Shown here piece after piece: positions 8,390 to 17,786 of a stretch of DNA of 64,000 nucleotides. The DNA lies in assembly GCF_012910905.1 (NCBI RefSeq), contig NZ_WTVN01000006.1, forward strand, positions 1 to 64,000, in the 5' to 3' direction. The notes below the pieces were generated by a model that was given only the letters and a program-made list of their open reading frames with translations, ran no database searches and had not been told where the DNA came from. Numbering within the stretch: position 1 is the stretch's first letter; the number at the start of each line of letters is the position of its first letter. Position numbers and translations under genes: made by a program. The stretch comes from Aromatoleum toluvorans (lineage in GTDB: Bacteria; Pseudomonadota; Gammaproteobacteria; Burkholderiales; Rhodocyclaceae).

Positions 8390-8995
8390 TTACGCCAGCA
8401 CGTAGAAGAAGGGGAAGAGGACCAGCCAGATGATGTCGGTGGCGTGCCAGTAGCTCGCCAGCGCCTCGAGGCCGCTGTGTTCCTCGGCCGTGTAGGCGCC
8501 GGCGACATGGCGTGCGAGCACCCACAGGATGCCGAGGATGCCCCAGGTCGCATGCACCAGGTGGTTGAAGGTCAGGTAGTAATAAACGGTGAAGAAGATG
8601 CCCGCTTCGCCGTCGATGCCGTGCGCGAGGTTCCAGCGGATCTCGAGGACCTTCGCGACCGGGTAGCCCAGCGCCACGACCAGTCCGGCGACCAGCCACC
8701 ACAGCGAGCGCCGGCGCTGGCCGGCACGCATCGTCACGACCGAGGCGGCGATGAAGAAGCTGCTCGTCACCATCAGCAGCGTGATGACGGTGCCGGCGAT
8801 GCGCGACAGGCGTTCCGAACCATGCTCGAAGGCCTCGGGAAAGTGTGCGCGGGAGACGAAATAGACGATGAAGAGCACCGCGAACTCGACGAATTCGCAG
8901 GTGATGCCCACCCAGATGCCGCTGTTGCCGGGGACCCGCCCCGTCGGCGCAGCGTCCTGGCGCGGCGGGGGAGCGGGAATCGCGATCGTTGTCAT
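8390..8995 (-). CDS. norE: NorE-like protein (cytochrome oxidase subunit III family)
   Basis: 201 residues from the ATG at 8995; an alternative ATG at 9025 adds ten residues and neither has a clear ribosome site. There are five hydrophobic helices. The subunit III-family motifs GIWVGITCEFVEFAVLFIVYF (start), YYYLTFNHLVHATWGILG and SYWHATDIIWLVLFPFFYVLA (end) are present. The stand-alone setting without subunits I and II, and the following NorF-like gene, match NorE, an accessory protein of nitric oxide reductase. norCB, norQ and norD are not in this window. The gene is divergent from ccoG. Confidence 0.75.
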   Translation of the reverse strand: MTTIAIPAPPPRQDAAPTGRVPGNSGIWVGITCEFVEFAVLFIVYFVSRAHFPEAFEHGSERLSRIAGTVITLLMVTSSFFIAASVVTMRAGQRRRSLWWLVAGLVVALGYPVAKVLEIRWNLAHGIDGEAGIFFTVYYYLTFNHLVHATWGILGILWVLARHVAGAYTAEEHSGLEALASYWHATDIIWLVLFPFFYVLA

Positions 8996-9044
8996 GGCTG
9001 TGCGCCCATTGTGCAATGCATTCATTGTTGCCCGATCCGGTCGT

Positions 9045-9078
9045 CGATCACAGACACAGCCGATCGGGTTTGTGATCG
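9045..9078. promoter_or_regulatory. Inverted repeat between norE-like and ccoG genes
   Basis: CGATCACA at 9045-9052 is matched by TGTGATCG at 9071-9078 with an 18-base spacer, about 50 bp upstream of the norE-like start and 160 bp upstream of ccoG. The arms are perfect over 8 bp. The spacing is too wide for a CRP/FNR site, so it is either a two-site operator or a weak hairpin. The regulator is unknown. Confidence 0.35.
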
Positions 9079-9194
9079 GCACAGTTAGGCTCGAATATCG
9101 GGGATGGAGTGAAATCTGTTCCGGTCGGAAATGTGAGTTTCTGAAACTGTTCCGGCTGATCGCATGATGATGTACTCGCCTCCGGCGTCGACCC

Positions 9195-9207
9195 GGGAAA
9201 TTTTCCC
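9195..9207. promoter_or_regulatory. 13-bp palindrome upstream of ccoG
   Basis: GGGAAA-T-TTTCCC is a perfect palindrome 30 bp before the ccoG start, flanked by CCC and CCGGG runs. Its position fits an operator or a 5'-UTR hairpin. No regulator can be named. Confidence 0.3.
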
Positions 9208-9236
9208 CCGGGATCAGCATCCGGAGGAAGGCAGGA

Positions 9237-10616
9237 ATGGGCAGATCCGTCAGCAAGGTGCGCGAAGCAAAGCTGGAGCTTTACCGCAAGAAGGGGAAAA
9301 TCCACGCGCGCGCCGTCGCGGGCCGCTTCAACACGCTGCGCTGGGCGCTGGTGTGGCTCACGCAGGTCGTCTTCTACGGCGGCTGCTGGCTCACGTGGGA
9401 GGGCAACGGCGCCCTGCGCCAGGCCGTCCTGTTCGACATCGGGCGCGAGAAGTTCCACTTCTTCGGTCTCGTGCTGTGGCCGCAGGACGCGCTGCTGCTC
9501 GCGCTGGCGCTGATCCTCGCGGCGACTGCGCTGTTTCTCGTCACGGCCCTCGCAGGGCGCCTCTTCTGCGGCTTCGCCTGTCCGCAGACGGTGTATACGA
9601 CGATCTTCACGTGGGTCGAGGCGAAGGTCGAGGGCGATCACCTCGCGCGCCTGGAGCTCGACCGCAGCCCCATGAGCGCGCGCAAGCTCCTGCGCAAGGG
9701 CGTCAAGCACGGCCTGTGGCTGCTGATCGCGGCGTGGACGGCGATCACCTTCGTCGGCTACTTCACGCCGATCCGCGAGCTGCTGCCGGCGCTTGCCGCC
9801 GGCGACACCGGTCCGTGGGAGAGTTTCTGGCTGATCTTCTACGCCCTCTTCACCTACGTCCAGGCCGGTTTCGCACGTGAGGCGATGTGCCAGCACATGT
9901 GCCCGTACTCGCGCTTCCAGGGCGTGATGTTCGACCGCAACACCGCCACCGTCAGCTACGACCTGCGGCGTGGCGAGCCGCGGCGCGCGCGCGGCAAGGC
10001 CGGGGGCGGCGGAGACTGCGTCGATTGCGGCATCTGCGTGGAGGTCTGCCCCACCGGCGTCGACATCCGCGAAGGCCTGCAGCTCGGCTGCATCAACTGC
10101 GGGCTGTGCATCGACGCCTGTGACGCAGTGATGACACGGGTCGGCACGCCGACCGGCCTGATCCGCTTCGCGTCGGAGCGGGAGCTCGCCGGCACGGCGC
10201 CGGGCCGGCGGCCGCGTCTCGCGGTGTATGGGGGGCTGCTGCTGGCGGTCGCCGCGCTCGGTGCTTGGGTGCTGAGCCAGCGGTCGCTGCTGCAGGTCGA
10301 CGTGCTGCGCGACCGCGGTGCGCTGCTACGTGAAACGTCTGCCGGACGGATCGAGAACGCCTACACGCTGAAGCTGAAGAACCTCGACGATGCGCCGCGC
10401 GAATTCGTCGTCGAGGCGAGCGGCGTGCCCGGCCTCGAGGTGGTCGGGGAGCGCAGCTTCGAGGTCGCGGCGGGCAGCGTGCGCCCCGTATCGCTGACCC
10501 TGTCCGCGCCCGGCGACACGTCGTTTTCCGGCGTGCGTCCGATCACCTTCCACATCGCGGCCGGGGACGAAGCGGCGCGCAGCGTGCAGGAGCCGAGCAG
10601 CTTCATCCTGCCGTGA
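9237..10616 (+). CDS. ccoG: Cytochrome c oxidase accessory protein CcoG (FixG/RdxA family)
   Basis: 459-residue membrane iron-sulfur protein. After a basic N-terminus come about four hydrophobic helices, with CGFACPQTVY near residue 116 and MCQHMCPYSRFQG near residue 220. A ferredoxin segment holds two [4Fe-4S] motifs, CVDCGICVEVCP and CINCGLCIDACD. A fifth helix (about 323-341) leads into a periplasmic immunoglobulin-like domain of about 110 residues. CcoG proteins help supply copper in the reduced state to cbb3-type oxidases. The ccoNOQP genes it normally accompanies are not in the window; here it is divergent from norE. GGAGGAAGG precedes the ATG. Confidence 0.92.
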   Translation: MGRSVSKVREAKLELYRKKGKIHARAVAGRFNTLRWALVWLTQVVFYGGCWLTWEGNGALRQAVLFDIGREKFHFFGLVLWPQDALLLALALILAATALFLVTALAGRLFCGFACPQTVYTTIFTWVEAKVEGDHLARLELDRSPMSARKLLRKGVKHGLWLLIAAWTAITFVGYFTPIRELLPALAAGDTGPWESFWLIFYALFTYVQAGFAREAMCQHMCPYSRFQGVMFDRNTATVSYDLRRGEPRRARGKAGGGGDCVDCGICVEVCPTGVDIREGLQLGCINCGLCIDACDAVMTRVGTPTGLIRFASERELAGTAPGRRPRLAVYGGLLLAVAALGAWVLSQRSLLQVDVLRDRGALLRETSAGRIENAYTLKLKNLDDAPREFVVEASGVPGLEVVGERSFEVAAGSVRPVSLTLSAPGDTSFSGVRPITFHIAAGDEAARSVQEPSSFILP

Positions 10617-10689
10617 GGCGTGGCGCGCTTCGGCTATCATCCGAGGGAGCGCCGCCCTCGTGCGGCGGTGCGACCACCGCGCGATCGCC

Positions 10690-10995
10690 ATGTCCTCGAT
10701 CTTCGACATCCTTGCCGAGCAGCGCATCGCCGACGCCCTCAAGCGCGGCGAGTTCGAGCACCTGCCGGGTGCAGGGCGGCCGCTCGTGTTCGACGACGAG
10801 CTCTTCCAGTCGCCCGAGCAGCGCATGGCCAACCGCATCCTGAAGAACGCCGGCTTCGTGCCGCAGGAAGTGCTGCTGCGGCGCGAGATCGCGAGCCTGC
10901 GCCACCAGCTCACGGAGGCCGATGGGGAGCGCCGCGAAGACGCGCGCCGGCGGCTTCGACTGCTGATCGCGACGCTGGAGAGTCTGCGGCGCTGA
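10690..10995 (+). CDS. DUF1992 (DnaJC28-type conserved domain) protein
   Basis: 101-residue soluble protein. The ATG at 10690 begins MSSIFDILAEQRIADALKRGEF. The order of elements, AEQRI, the GEFEHLPGAGRPL segment, and MANRILKNAGFVPQE followed by a charged helix, is the DUF1992/DnaJC28 conserved domain. Bacterial members are short single-domain proteins of unknown function. It follows ccoG by 73 bp on the same strand. No catalytic motif is visible. Confidence 0.85.
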   Translation: MSSIFDILAEQRIADALKRGEFEHLPGAGRPLVFDDELFQSPEQRMANRILKNAGFVPQEVLLRREIASLRHQLTEADGERREDARRRLRLLIATLESLRR

Positions 10996-11054
10996 GGCCT
11001 GCATTCTCTCCCCGTTATTAACCGCAGCGCACGTCATCCGCTGCGCCTGCAGAA

Positions 11055-11079
11055 CTGACGGGCGCAGGGCTGCCGTCAG
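11055..11079 (-). terminator. Possible weak terminator hairpin after the lysR gene
   Basis: CTGACGG (11055-11061) and CCGTCAG (11073-11079) form a 7-bp stem with an 11-base loop. It overlaps the last codon and stop of the LysR gene on the minus strand. Only TTCTG follows instead of a U-tract, so intrinsic termination would be weak. Confidence 0.3.
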
Positions 11080-12020
11080 CGAACGTTGCCCGCAGCGAGC
11101 ACGGCCTCACGGGCGGCGACATGTTCGGCCGCCTCGCGCTGCAGCCATTCGATCAGGGCCGCGACGCGCGGCCGCGCGGCGTTTTGGCGGGGGCACACGA
11201 CATAGACCGTGCCTTCCGCCATCACGTCGGCAAACGGACGAACGAGCAGGCCGCGCTCGATTTCCTCGGCAACCAGGGAGTGCCGCGCCAGCGCCACTCC
11301 CTGGCCGGCGCAGGCGGCCTGGATCACCATGTCGGCGCGGGAAAACGCCGCGCCCGCGCGCGTCGGAATGTCGGAACGCCCCAGCCGGGCGAAAAAGCCG
11401 TCCCAGCTGGTGCTGTAATCGGCCTGCGGCATCGAATCGTGCAGCAGCCGGGGGGCGACCAGGTCCGCATAGTCGCCGAGGGGCTGGCGCGCGAGCAGCG
11501 CGGGGCTCGCCACCGGGTAGCTGACGTCGTCGAACAGCGGCAGCTGCATCAGCCGTGCGTCATCGCTCCATTCGCAGCTCACCGCGACGTCCACGGCCTC
11601 GACGCGGAAGTCGGTCCGGCTGATGCTGGCGTCGATGTCGAGCTGGATCTGCGGGTGCGCGGCGTCGAAGCGCGCCAGGCGCGGCATCAGCCAGCGTGTC
11701 GCAAATGAGGGCATGGCACGCACCTTGATGGTGCCTTCGAGCGCCTCGTCCCCGATCGCGCCGACCGTCGCCAGCAGCTGCTCGAAGGCCGCGCTCACCC
11801 CGGAGAACAGCCTGTCGCCCTCGACGGTCATGCGCAGGCCGCGCGGCAGGCGCTCGAACAGGCGGTAGCCCAGGCGGGCTTCGAGCGCGAGGATCTTCTG
11901 GCTGACCGCGCTCTGGGTCAGGCACAGCTCGCGTGCAGCGCGGGTAAAGCTGCCGTGGCGGGCGGCGGCTTCGAAATAGCGCAGCGATTCCAGCGGGGGC
12001 AGGCGACGGGTGGCGATCAT
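11076..12020 (-). CDS. LysR-type transcriptional regulator (GcvA-like)
   Basis: 314 residues from the ATG at 12020. The N-terminal winged HTH has the LysR core FEAAARHGSFTRAARELCLTQSAVSQKILALEARLGYRLFER shared with GcvA-type regulators. The C-terminal part (about 95-295) is the periplasmic-binding-fold effector domain. It is divergent from the substrate-binding protein gene of an amino acid ABC transporter, with 175 bp between starts. By the usual LysR rule it probably controls that operon in response to a related ligand. An inverted repeat in the shared region is a candidate site. Confidence 0.9.
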   Translation of the reverse strand: MIATRRLPPLESLRYFEAAARHGSFTRAARELCLTQSAVSQKILALEARLGYRLFERLPRGLRMTVEGDRLFSGVSAAFEQLLATVGAIGDEALEGTIKVRAMPSFATRWLMPRLARFDAAHPQIQLDIDASISRTDFRVEAVDVAVSCEWSDDARLMQLPLFDDVSYPVASPALLARQPLGDYADLVAPRLLHDSMPQADYSTSWDGFFARLGRSDIPTRAGAAFSRADMVIQAACAGQGVALARHSLVAEEIERGLLVRPFADVMAEGTVYVVCPRQNAARPRVAALIEWLQREAAEHVAAREAVLAAGNVR

Positions 12021-12082
12021 GGCAATCGGGCGGCAGGAAGCTCTGCCTGGATCTAGCAAGCGATGTGCCGGCATTAATCCTG

Positions 12083-12100
12083 CTAATCGGTGTGAATTAG
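12083..12100. promoter_or_regulatory. Candidate LysR-type operator
   Basis: CTAAT-N8-ATTAG lies in an AT-richer stretch of the lysR/transporter divergent promoter region, about 63 bp from the lysR start and 96 bp from the transporter start. Symmetric arms and location fit a LysR regulatory-binding site of the T-N11-A type; binding is not shown. Confidence 0.4.
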
Positions 12101-12195
12101 GAATGGCCGTTTGTGCCGTGCACCAACCCTGCGGCACGCTAGATCCCGCAAACGCCGCACCGAATTCCGCTACACACCGACAAGGGAGACCCGTC

Positions 12196-13047
12196 ATGAA
12201 AACCATCCGTTCCGTGCTCAGCCGCCTGCTCGTCGGCGTGCTGCTGCCGTTCACCGCCGCAGCCGCAGCCCACGCCGACGTACTCGCCACTGTCCGGCAG
12301 AAGGGGGAAATCGTCGTGGCCACCGAAGCGCGCTACGCGCCGTTCGAGATGCTGCAGGACGGCAAGATCGTCGGCTACGGCAAGGACATCCTCGACGAGA
12401 TCATGAAGGATGTGCCCGGGGTCAAGCTGAAGCAGATGGACGTGCCTTTCCAGGGCATCCTGCCCGGCCTGAGCAGCGGCAAGTTCGACTTCGTCGCCAC
12501 GTCGCTGACCATCACCCAGGCGCGCGCGCGCAAGTACGCCTTCACGCTGCCGATCTCGACCGCGAGCGTCACGGTGCTCAAGCGCAAAGGCGATACGCGC
12601 ATCCACAGCGCCGAGGATCTGGCCGGCATGGTCGTCGGCAGCCAGTCGGGGGCGCCGCAGATCGCCGTGGTGCGTGACTACGAGAAGGCGGTGCTCGCGC
12701 CCAAGGGCAAGAGCCTCAAGGAGGTCAAGGAATTCATGGACTACAACGAGGCCTATGCCGCGCTGGCCGCGAAGCGCGTCGATGCCGTCGTGCAGTCGCT
12801 CCCCAATCTCGCTCCGCTGGTCAAGGAACGGCCGGACGTGTTCGAGATCGTCCAGCCCGCCTTCGGACCCGCCACCTACTACGCCTGGGCCGCGCGCAAC
12901 GACGCCGACAGCGCCACGCTGGTGCAGTTCTTCAGCGACGGGATCGCCAGGCTGAACAAGAGCGGCCGGCTGGCCGAGCTGCAGAAGAAATGGTTCGGCT
13001 TCACGATGGACCTGCCCGTCGATGCGGTTCCCGCCCCGCTCAACTGA
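12196..13047 (+). CDS. Polar amino acid ABC transporter substrate-binding protein
   Basis: 283-residue periplasmic protein. The signal peptide covers residues 1 to about 28 (MKTIRSVLSRLL... ending AHA before DVLA). The mature part opens with VRQKGEIVVATEARYAPFEM, typical of family 3 solute-binding proteins, and includes GYGKDILDEIM and DFVATSLTITQARARKYAFTLP, the ligand cleft segment. It is the first gene of a four-gene operon followed by two permeases and an ATPase. The amino acid is not predictable by eye; a cationic or aromatic amino acid is possible. Confidence 0.9.
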   Translation: MKTIRSVLSRLLVGVLLPFTAAAAAHADVLATVRQKGEIVVATEARYAPFEMLQDGKIVGYGKDILDEIMKDVPGVKLKQMDVPFQGILPGLSSGKFDFVATSLTITQARARKYAFTLPISTASVTVLKRKGDTRIHSAEDLAGMVVGSQSGAPQIAVVRDYEKAVLAPKGKSLKEVKEFMDYNEAYAALAAKRVDAVVQSLPNLAPLVKERPDVFEIVQPAFGPATYYAWAARNDADSATLVQFFSDGIARLNKSGRLAELQKKWFGFTMDLPVDAVPAPLN

Positions 13048-13111
13048 GCAATCCGGGCGCTGAGCCCGGCATGTGCGAACCGGCCGCGCGCCGGTTCGCG
13101 CGGAGCCCGTC

Positions 13112-13762
13112 ATGTTCGACTTTTCCGTGATCCTGCCGCACTGGCCGCAACTGCTGGCCGGCCTCGGGGTGTGTTTCGGCGTATCGATGGCCGCGATCGT
13201 GCTCGGCTTCGTGTTCGGCTGGGCGATCTGTCTCGGCAGCGTCGGTCCGCTGCGCGCCCTGTCGCTCGCCTGCCGGCTGTATGTCAGCTTCTTTCGCGGC
13301 ACGCCGCTGCTGGTGCAGCTGACCCTGGTGTTCTACGCGCTGCCCGCGCTGGGCATCAGCCTGCCGCCGCTGCTGGCCGCGGTGGTCGCGCTGACCCTGA
13401 ACACCTCGGCCTTCCAGGGCGAGATCCTGCGCGCCGGCTTCCGGCTGCTGCCGCGCGGGCAGATGGAGGCGGCGCGCGACCTGGGCCTGAGCCGCTGGCA
13501 GGTGCTGCGCCATATCCAGATGCCGCAGGTGTTCCGCAGCATGCTGCCGGCGCTGACCAACGAGACCATCGACATCATCAAGAACTCGGCGCTGGTGTCG
13601 GCCGTCGCGGTCACCGAGCTGATGCGCACCGCGCAGGTCCTGGCGTCGACGACCTACCGTCCGATCGAGTTCTTCGTCAGCGCCGGACTGCTCTATCTGC
13701 TGCTGACCCTGTTCGTGGCGCGCTGCGGCAGGTGGCTGGAAAGCCGCCTGCGCGCCGCCTGA
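13112..13762 (+). CDS. Amino acid ABC transporter permease (HisMQ family)
   Basis: 216-residue inner-membrane permease with about five helices. FRGTPLLVQLTLVFYALP and the EAA loop [24 protein letters not shown] are the HisM/HisQ/GlnP signatures; the EAA loop contacts the ATPase. It lies 64 bp after the binding-protein gene. It starts MFDFSVIL like its partner permease (MFDFSLLT), suggesting duplication followed by divergence, and probably pairs with it as a heterodimer. Confidence 0.92.
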   Translation: MFDFSVILPHWPQLLAGLGVCFGVSMAAIVLGFVFGWAICLGSVGPLRALSLACRLYVSFFRGTPLLVQLTLVFYALPALGISLPPLLAAVVALTLNTSAFQGEILRAGFRLLPRGQMEAARDLGLSRWQVLRHIQMPQVFRSMLPALTNETIDIIKNSALVSAVAVTELMRTAQVLASTTYRPIEFFVSAGLLYLLLTLFVARCGRWLESRLRAA

Positions 13763-13774
13763 GGAGGATTGCCG

Positions 13775-14440
13775 ATGTTCGATTTTTCCCTGCTCACGTC
13801 CAATACGGATGCCCTGCTCGCCGGGCTATGGCTGACCGTGCGGCTGTGTGCCGGCGGCATCGCCCTCGGGCTGGCCGGCGGACTCGTGCTGCTGGCGTTG
13901 CGCCAGCTGCTCGGACCGCGGCTGCGCCCGCTCTACCAGGGCTATGTCGGCCTGTTCCGCGGCACACCCTTCCTGGTGCAGCTGTATCTGGTGTATTACG
14001 GCGGTCCGCATCTGGGGATCGACCTGAGTGCCGAGCAGGTCGGCCTGTTCGGCCTGGCCTGCTACGGCGCGGCCTATTTCGCCGAGATCTTCCGCACCGG
14101 TTTCGAAGCGGTGCCCCGCGGCCAGCTCGAGGCGGCGCGCGACCTCGGCCTGGACCGGCTGCAGACCCTGCGCTGGGTGGTGTGGCCGCAGGCCCTGTCG
14201 CGCTGCCTGCCGCCCCTGGTCGGTCAGACCGTGATCCTGGTCAAGGAATCGTCGGTGCTCTCGATCATCACCATCCCGGAGCTGACCACGGTGGCGATGC
14301 GCATCGCCACCGAGAGCTTCTCCGTGCTCGAACCCTATCTGGTGCTGGCGCTCGCCTACTGGGCGCTGACCCTGGGCGTCAGCCTCGTCGGCGCGCGCCT
14401 CGAGCACCGCTTCACCCGCCATCTCGTCCGCGCAGCATGA
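13775..14440 (+). CDS. Amino acid ABC transporter permease, second subunit (HisMQ family)
   Basis: 221-residue permease. The ATG at 13775 is chosen over a TTG six bases upstream because GAGGAGG sits at the right distance. [18 protein letters not shown] and the EAA loop [25 protein letters not shown] are intact. Its stop lies 10 bp before the ATPase start. It should form the translocation pore with the upstream permease. Confidence 0.92.
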   Translation: MFDFSLLTSNTDALLAGLWLTVRLCAGGIALGLAGGLVLLALRQLLGPRLRPLYQGYVGLFRGTPFLVQLYLVYYGGPHLGIDLSAEQVGLFGLACYGAAYFAEIFRTGFEAVPRGQLEAARDLGLDRLQTLRWVVWPQALSRCLPPLVGQTVILVKESSVLSIITIPELTTVAMRIATESFSVLEPYLVLALAYWALTLGVSLVGARLEHRFTRHLVRAA

Positions 14441-14450
14441 GGAATCCGCC

Positions 14451-15233
14451 ATGAGCAGTCCGCTCGCCATCCAGCTCAGGAACGTCCGCAAGTCCTACGG
14501 CAGCCATGAGGTCATCAAGGGCATCAGCCTCGACGTCGCGCCGCGCGAGGTCGTCACGATCATCGGCGGCTCCGGGTCGGGCAAGTCGACCCTGCTGCGC
14601 TGCATGAACTTCCTCGAGGAATACGACAGCGGGGAAATCCTGATCGACAACCAGCTCATCGGCTATGGCATCCGCGTCACGGGCGACTACCACCGGCTGC
14701 CGGGCCGCATCGTCCGCGACAGCCTGCGCGACGTGTGCATGGTGTTCCAGCAGTTCAACCTGTGGCCGCACCTGCCGGTGATCGACAACGTCGCGCTGCC
14801 GCTGCGGCTGGTCAAGGACATCCCCGTGGCCGAAGCGCGCGAACGCGCGCGGGCGCAGCTCGAACATGTCGGCCTCGCGCACAAGGCCGATGCCTGGCCC
14901 GGCCAGCTGTCGGGCGGTCAGCAGCAGCGCGTGGCGATTGCACGCGCCCTGGCGATGCAGCCCAGGATCATGCTGTTCGACGAGCCGACCTCGGCGCTGG
15001 ATCCCGAACTGGTCGGCGAAGTGCTCAACGTGATCCGCACCCTGTCCGACGAGGGCATGACGATGGTCATCGTCACCCACGAGATGGGATTCGCCGCCAA
15101 GGTGTCGGACAAGGTGGTGTTCCTCGCCGACGGGCTGATCGAGGAGCAGGGACCGCCCGAGCAGATCTTCGCCGCGCCGCAGAGCCCGCGCCTTCGGCAG
15201 TTCCTGAATACGTGGCGCGAACGGCAGAACTGA
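14451..15233 (+). CDS. Amino acid ABC transporter ATP-binding protein
   Basis: 260-residue ABC ATPase. Walker [10 protein letters not shown] is at 39-47, the signature is [15 protein letters not shown], Walker B is [14 protein letters not shown], and the switch His is in VTHEMGFA. Spacing and the [19 protein letters not shown]-loop region match HisP/GlnQ-type polar amino acid importers. It completes the operon of binding protein, two permeases and ATPase that starts at 12196. Confidence 0.94.
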   Translation: MSSPLAIQLRNVRKSYGSHEVIKGISLDVAPREVVTIIGGSGSGKSTLLRCMNFLEEYDSGEILIDNQLIGYGIRVTGDYHRLPGRIVRDSLRDVCMVFQQFNLWPHLPVIDNVALPLRLVKDIPVAEARERARAQLEHVGLAHKADAWPGQLSGGQQQRVAIARALAMQPRIMLFDEPTSALDPELVGEVLNVIRTLSDEGMTMVIVTHEMGFAAKVSDKVVFLADGLIEEQGPPEQIFAAPQSPRLRQFLNTWRERQN

Positions 15234-15350
15234 GTGGCGGCGGTTCGCCGGGTGCCGCCGTTCGCCCGGCAAGGCGCTGCGGGCACGCCCCCGTACGCCA
15301 ATGGTTTCGACGCATCGAAGACCTGATCGGCGCTTTCCAGGGCGCTTTTC

Positions 15351-16148
15351 TTACCCCAGCAGGCGCCGCCGCGTGAGCCCCAGCGCGATCCAGAAGGCGC
15401 CCGTGCCGTAGGCCGCGAGCACCGCGAGGTGCAGCACGATGTCGTCGGGCAGCTTGCCCAGCAGCAGCGGGCGCGCGAGCTCGACCGCGTGCGCGAGCGG
15501 CAGCAGCGAGGCGGCGACCTGCACCGCGGCGGGGAGCTGTTCGGCGGGGAAGAACACGCCCGACAGCAGGGTCATCGGCGTGATGAAGAGGGTGAAGTAG
15601 TACATGAAGAAGTCGTAGCTCGGCGCGATCGCGGTCACCACCAGGCCGAGCGCGCCGAAGCTCAGGCCGATCAGGAAGATCAGCGGCAGCAGCCACAGGA
15701 TGTAGCGGCTGTCGACGAGGCCGAACACGGCGATCACGACGAGGATCGCCACCCCCGACAGCAGCGCCTTCGACGCCCCCCACACCAGCTCCGCGAACAC
15801 GATGTCATCGAGCTCCACGGGCGCGTTCAGGATCGCGTCCCAGGTCCGCTGCACGTGCATGCGCGAGAAGGACGAATACAGCACTTCGAAGGATGCGCTG
15901 TTCATCGTCGATGAGCACACCATGCCCGCGGCGAGGAAGCTGATGTAGGACACGCCGCCGATTTCGGGCACCAGCATGCCGATGCCGAAGCCGAGGCCGA
16001 AGAGGTAGATCATCGGGTCGGCGAGGTTGCCCAGCACCGAGGGCAGCGCGAGCTTGCGCCACACGAGGAAGTTGCGCTGCCACACCGGCACGAAGCGGCG
16101 CGACAGGCGGGGGATGCGGAAGATCAGGGCAAGCGGTGTCGCGTTCAT
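15351..16148 (-). CDS. ABC-2 type exporter permease (NodJ family)
   Basis: 265-residue protein with six hydrophobic helices. It carries LADPMIYLFGLGFGIG and a long LLSGVFFPAEQLPAAVQVAASLLPLAHAVEL segment typical of NodJ-type ABC-2 permeases. GAGGAG precedes the ATG. It follows its ATPase gene (stop 16162) by 13 bp. Proteins of this type export lipo-oligosaccharides in rhizobia, but non-nodulating betaproteobacteria have similar pairs with unknown substrates. Confidence 0.88.
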   Translation of the reverse strand: MNATPLALIFRIPRLSRRFVPVWQRNFLVWRKLALPSVLGNLADPMIYLFGLGFGIGMLVPEIGGVSYISFLAAGMVCSSTMNSASFEVLYSSFSRMHVQRTWDAILNAPVELDDIVFAELVWGASKALLSGVAILVVIAVFGLVDSRYILWLLPLIFLIGLSFGALGLVVTAIAPSYDFFMYYFTLFITPMTLLSGVFFPAEQLPAAVQVAASLLPLAHAVELARPLLLGKLPDDIVLHLAVLAAYGTGAFWIALGLTRRRLLG

Positions 16149-16161
16149 CGGTCGGGACTCC

Positions 16162-17157
16162 TCAGTCGCGCAGGTCGCGCCCGGTGAGCTTGAGGAACAC
16201 GTCCTCGAGGTTCGCCGGCCGGCGCAGGTAGCGCAGCCCCGGCTGTTCGGCGAGGTGCGCCATCAGCGGCGCCGCGTCGTCGAGGTAGCAGAAGGCGGTC
16301 TCGCCGCTGACCTCGTAGCGCCGCGCGAAGGCGCCCGCGTGCGCCTCGGCCCACGCCTGTGCGCCGCTGACCGCGCCGTGGCTCTCGCGTCCGGCGCCGT
16401 TCCAGTCGCCATACACCTCGACCACCTGCGCCTCGATCTGCGCCGCGATCACGTCGCGTGGGCTGCCCTCGGTGAGGATGCGCCCGGCGTCGAGGATCGC
16501 CAGCCGGTCGGCGAGGCGCTCGGCCTCGTCCATGAAGTGCGTCGTCAGCAGCACCGTCGTGCCGTTGCGGATCAGCTGCTTGAGGCGTTCCCAGATCAGG
16601 TGGCGCGCCTGTGGGTCGAGGCCGGTCGTCGGCTCGTCGAGGATCAGCAGGTCGGGGCGGTTCACCAGCGCGCGCGCGAGCGTCAGGCGCCGCTTCATGC
16701 CGCCCGAGAGCGACTGGATGCGTGCGTCGCGCTTGCTTTCGAGGCCGGCGAAGGCGAGCAGTTCGGGGATGCGCGCCGTGATCGCGGCGTCGTCGAGGCC
16801 GAAGTAGCGGCCGTACACGAGCAGGTTCTCGGCGCAGGTGAAGTCGGGGTCGAGGTTGTCCTGCTGCGGCACGACGCCCACGCGCATGCGCGCCTCGCGT
16901 GCGCGCTCGGGCACCGGCAGGCCGGCGAGGAGGATCTCGCCGCCGGAGGGGCGCGTGAGGCCCAGCGCGCAACGCAGCGTCGTGGTCTTGCCGGCGCCGT
17001 TGGGACCCAGCAGCGTGAAGCATTCGCCCGCGTGCAGGCGGAGGTCGATGCCGGCGACGACCTCGTTATCGCCGTAGCGCTTGCGCAGGCCGCGGATCTC
17101 CAGCGGGCTCGCGAGGGCGTGCGGCGTGAGGCGTTCGCCCGTCACGGCCTCAGCCAA
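16162..17157 (-). CDS. ABC exporter ATP-binding protein (NodI family)
   Basis: 331 residues. Walker A is [10 protein letters not shown] (about 53-62), the signature is [16 protein letters not shown], and Walker B is [16 protein letters not shown]-terminal extension of about 80 residues (EVYGDWNG... to [10 protein letters not shown]) is typical of NodI-type exporters. It pairs with the NodJ-like permease just downstream. Its start overlaps the end of the upstream GST gene by 8 bp, so the two are probably co-transcribed. Confidence 0.9.
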   Translation of the reverse strand: MAEAVTGERLTPHALASPLEIRGLRKRYGDNEVVAGIDLRLHAGECFTLLGPNGAGKTTTLRCALGLTRPSGGEILLAGLPVPERAREARMRVGVVPQQDNLDPDFTCAENLLVYGRYFGLDDAAITARIPELLAFAGLESKRDARIQSLSGGMKRRLTLARALVNRPDLLILDEPTTGLDPQARHLIWERLKQLIRNGTTVLLTTHFMDEAERLADRLAILDAGRILTEGSPRDVIAAQIEAQVVEVYGDWNGAGRESHGAVSGAQAWAEAHAGAFARRYEVSGETAFCYLDDAAPLMAHLAEQPGLRYLRRPANLEDVFLKLTGRDLRD

Positions 17158-17761
17158 CCGGCGGCTTGGTCGTGACGAAGCTCGGGCGCGCGAACATGCG
17201 CCGCGCCAGCCCCGCCAGCGAGGGATGCTCGCGCCGCCATTCGTGCTGCGGGAAGCGCAGGTCGAGGTAGCCCAGTGCGACAGCGACCGCGATGTCGCCC
17301 AGGCTCAGCGCGTTGCCGTACATCCAGTCGCGCCCGTTGGCGCGCGCCTCCAGCGCGTCGAGGGCGCGGTCGACCTTGTCGATCTGGCGGTCGATCTCGG
17401 GCTCGCTGCGCAGGCTGGCGGGGCGGCGCGATTCGAGCAGCGCGAGCACGGCGGCGTCGGTCACGCCGTCCGCGAGCGCCTCGATCTGGCGCACGCGCAC
17501 GCGCTCGAGCTCGTCGGCCGGCAGCAGCTTCGGGTCGGCGTCGAGCGTCTCGAGATAGCCGGCGATCACCGGCGAATCGAAGAAGATCTCGCCCGCGTCG
17601 GTTTCCAGCGCGGGCACCTTGCCGAGCGGATTCACGCTCGGCACGCGCGTGTTGGCCTCCCAGGGCGAATCGACGACCAGTTCGTACGGCAGCGCCTTCT
17701 CCGCGAGGATGATGCGGATCTTGCGGGCGTAGGGGCTGGTGAGCGAGGCGAAGAGCTTCAT
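17150..17761 (-). CDS. Glutathione S-transferase family protein
   Basis: 203 residues from the ATG at 17761, preceded by AAGGAG. The N-terminal thioredoxin-fold half begins [17 protein letters not shown], with SPYARK holding the likely active-site Ser. [10 protein letters not shown] contains the cis-proline and D-S-P-V-I is the glutathione gamma-glutamyl binding loop. The C-terminal half is all-helical with the GDIAVA N-capping element. It most resembles YibF/GstB-type short GSTs. The substrate is unknown. Confidence 0.9.
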   Translation of the reverse strand: MKLFASLTSPYARKIRIILAEKALPYELVVDSPWEANTRVPSVNPLGKVPALETDAGEIFFDSPVIAGYLETLDADPKLLPADELERVRVRQIEALADGVTDAAVLALLESRRPASLRSEPEIDRQIDKVDRALDALEARANGRDWMYGNALSLGDIAVAVALGYLDLRFPQHEWRREHPSLAGLARRMFARPSFVTTKPPVG

Positions 17762-17786
17762 GGCGATCTCCTTGTGAAGAGGCCGC

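Noticed and set aside
15233-15350. Terminator between the amino acid ABC operon and the NodJ-like gene
   Set aside because: The GGCGCTTTCCAGGGCGCTTTT stretch looks terminator-like but is a direct repeat of GGCGCTTT, not an inverted repeat, so it does not form the required stem.
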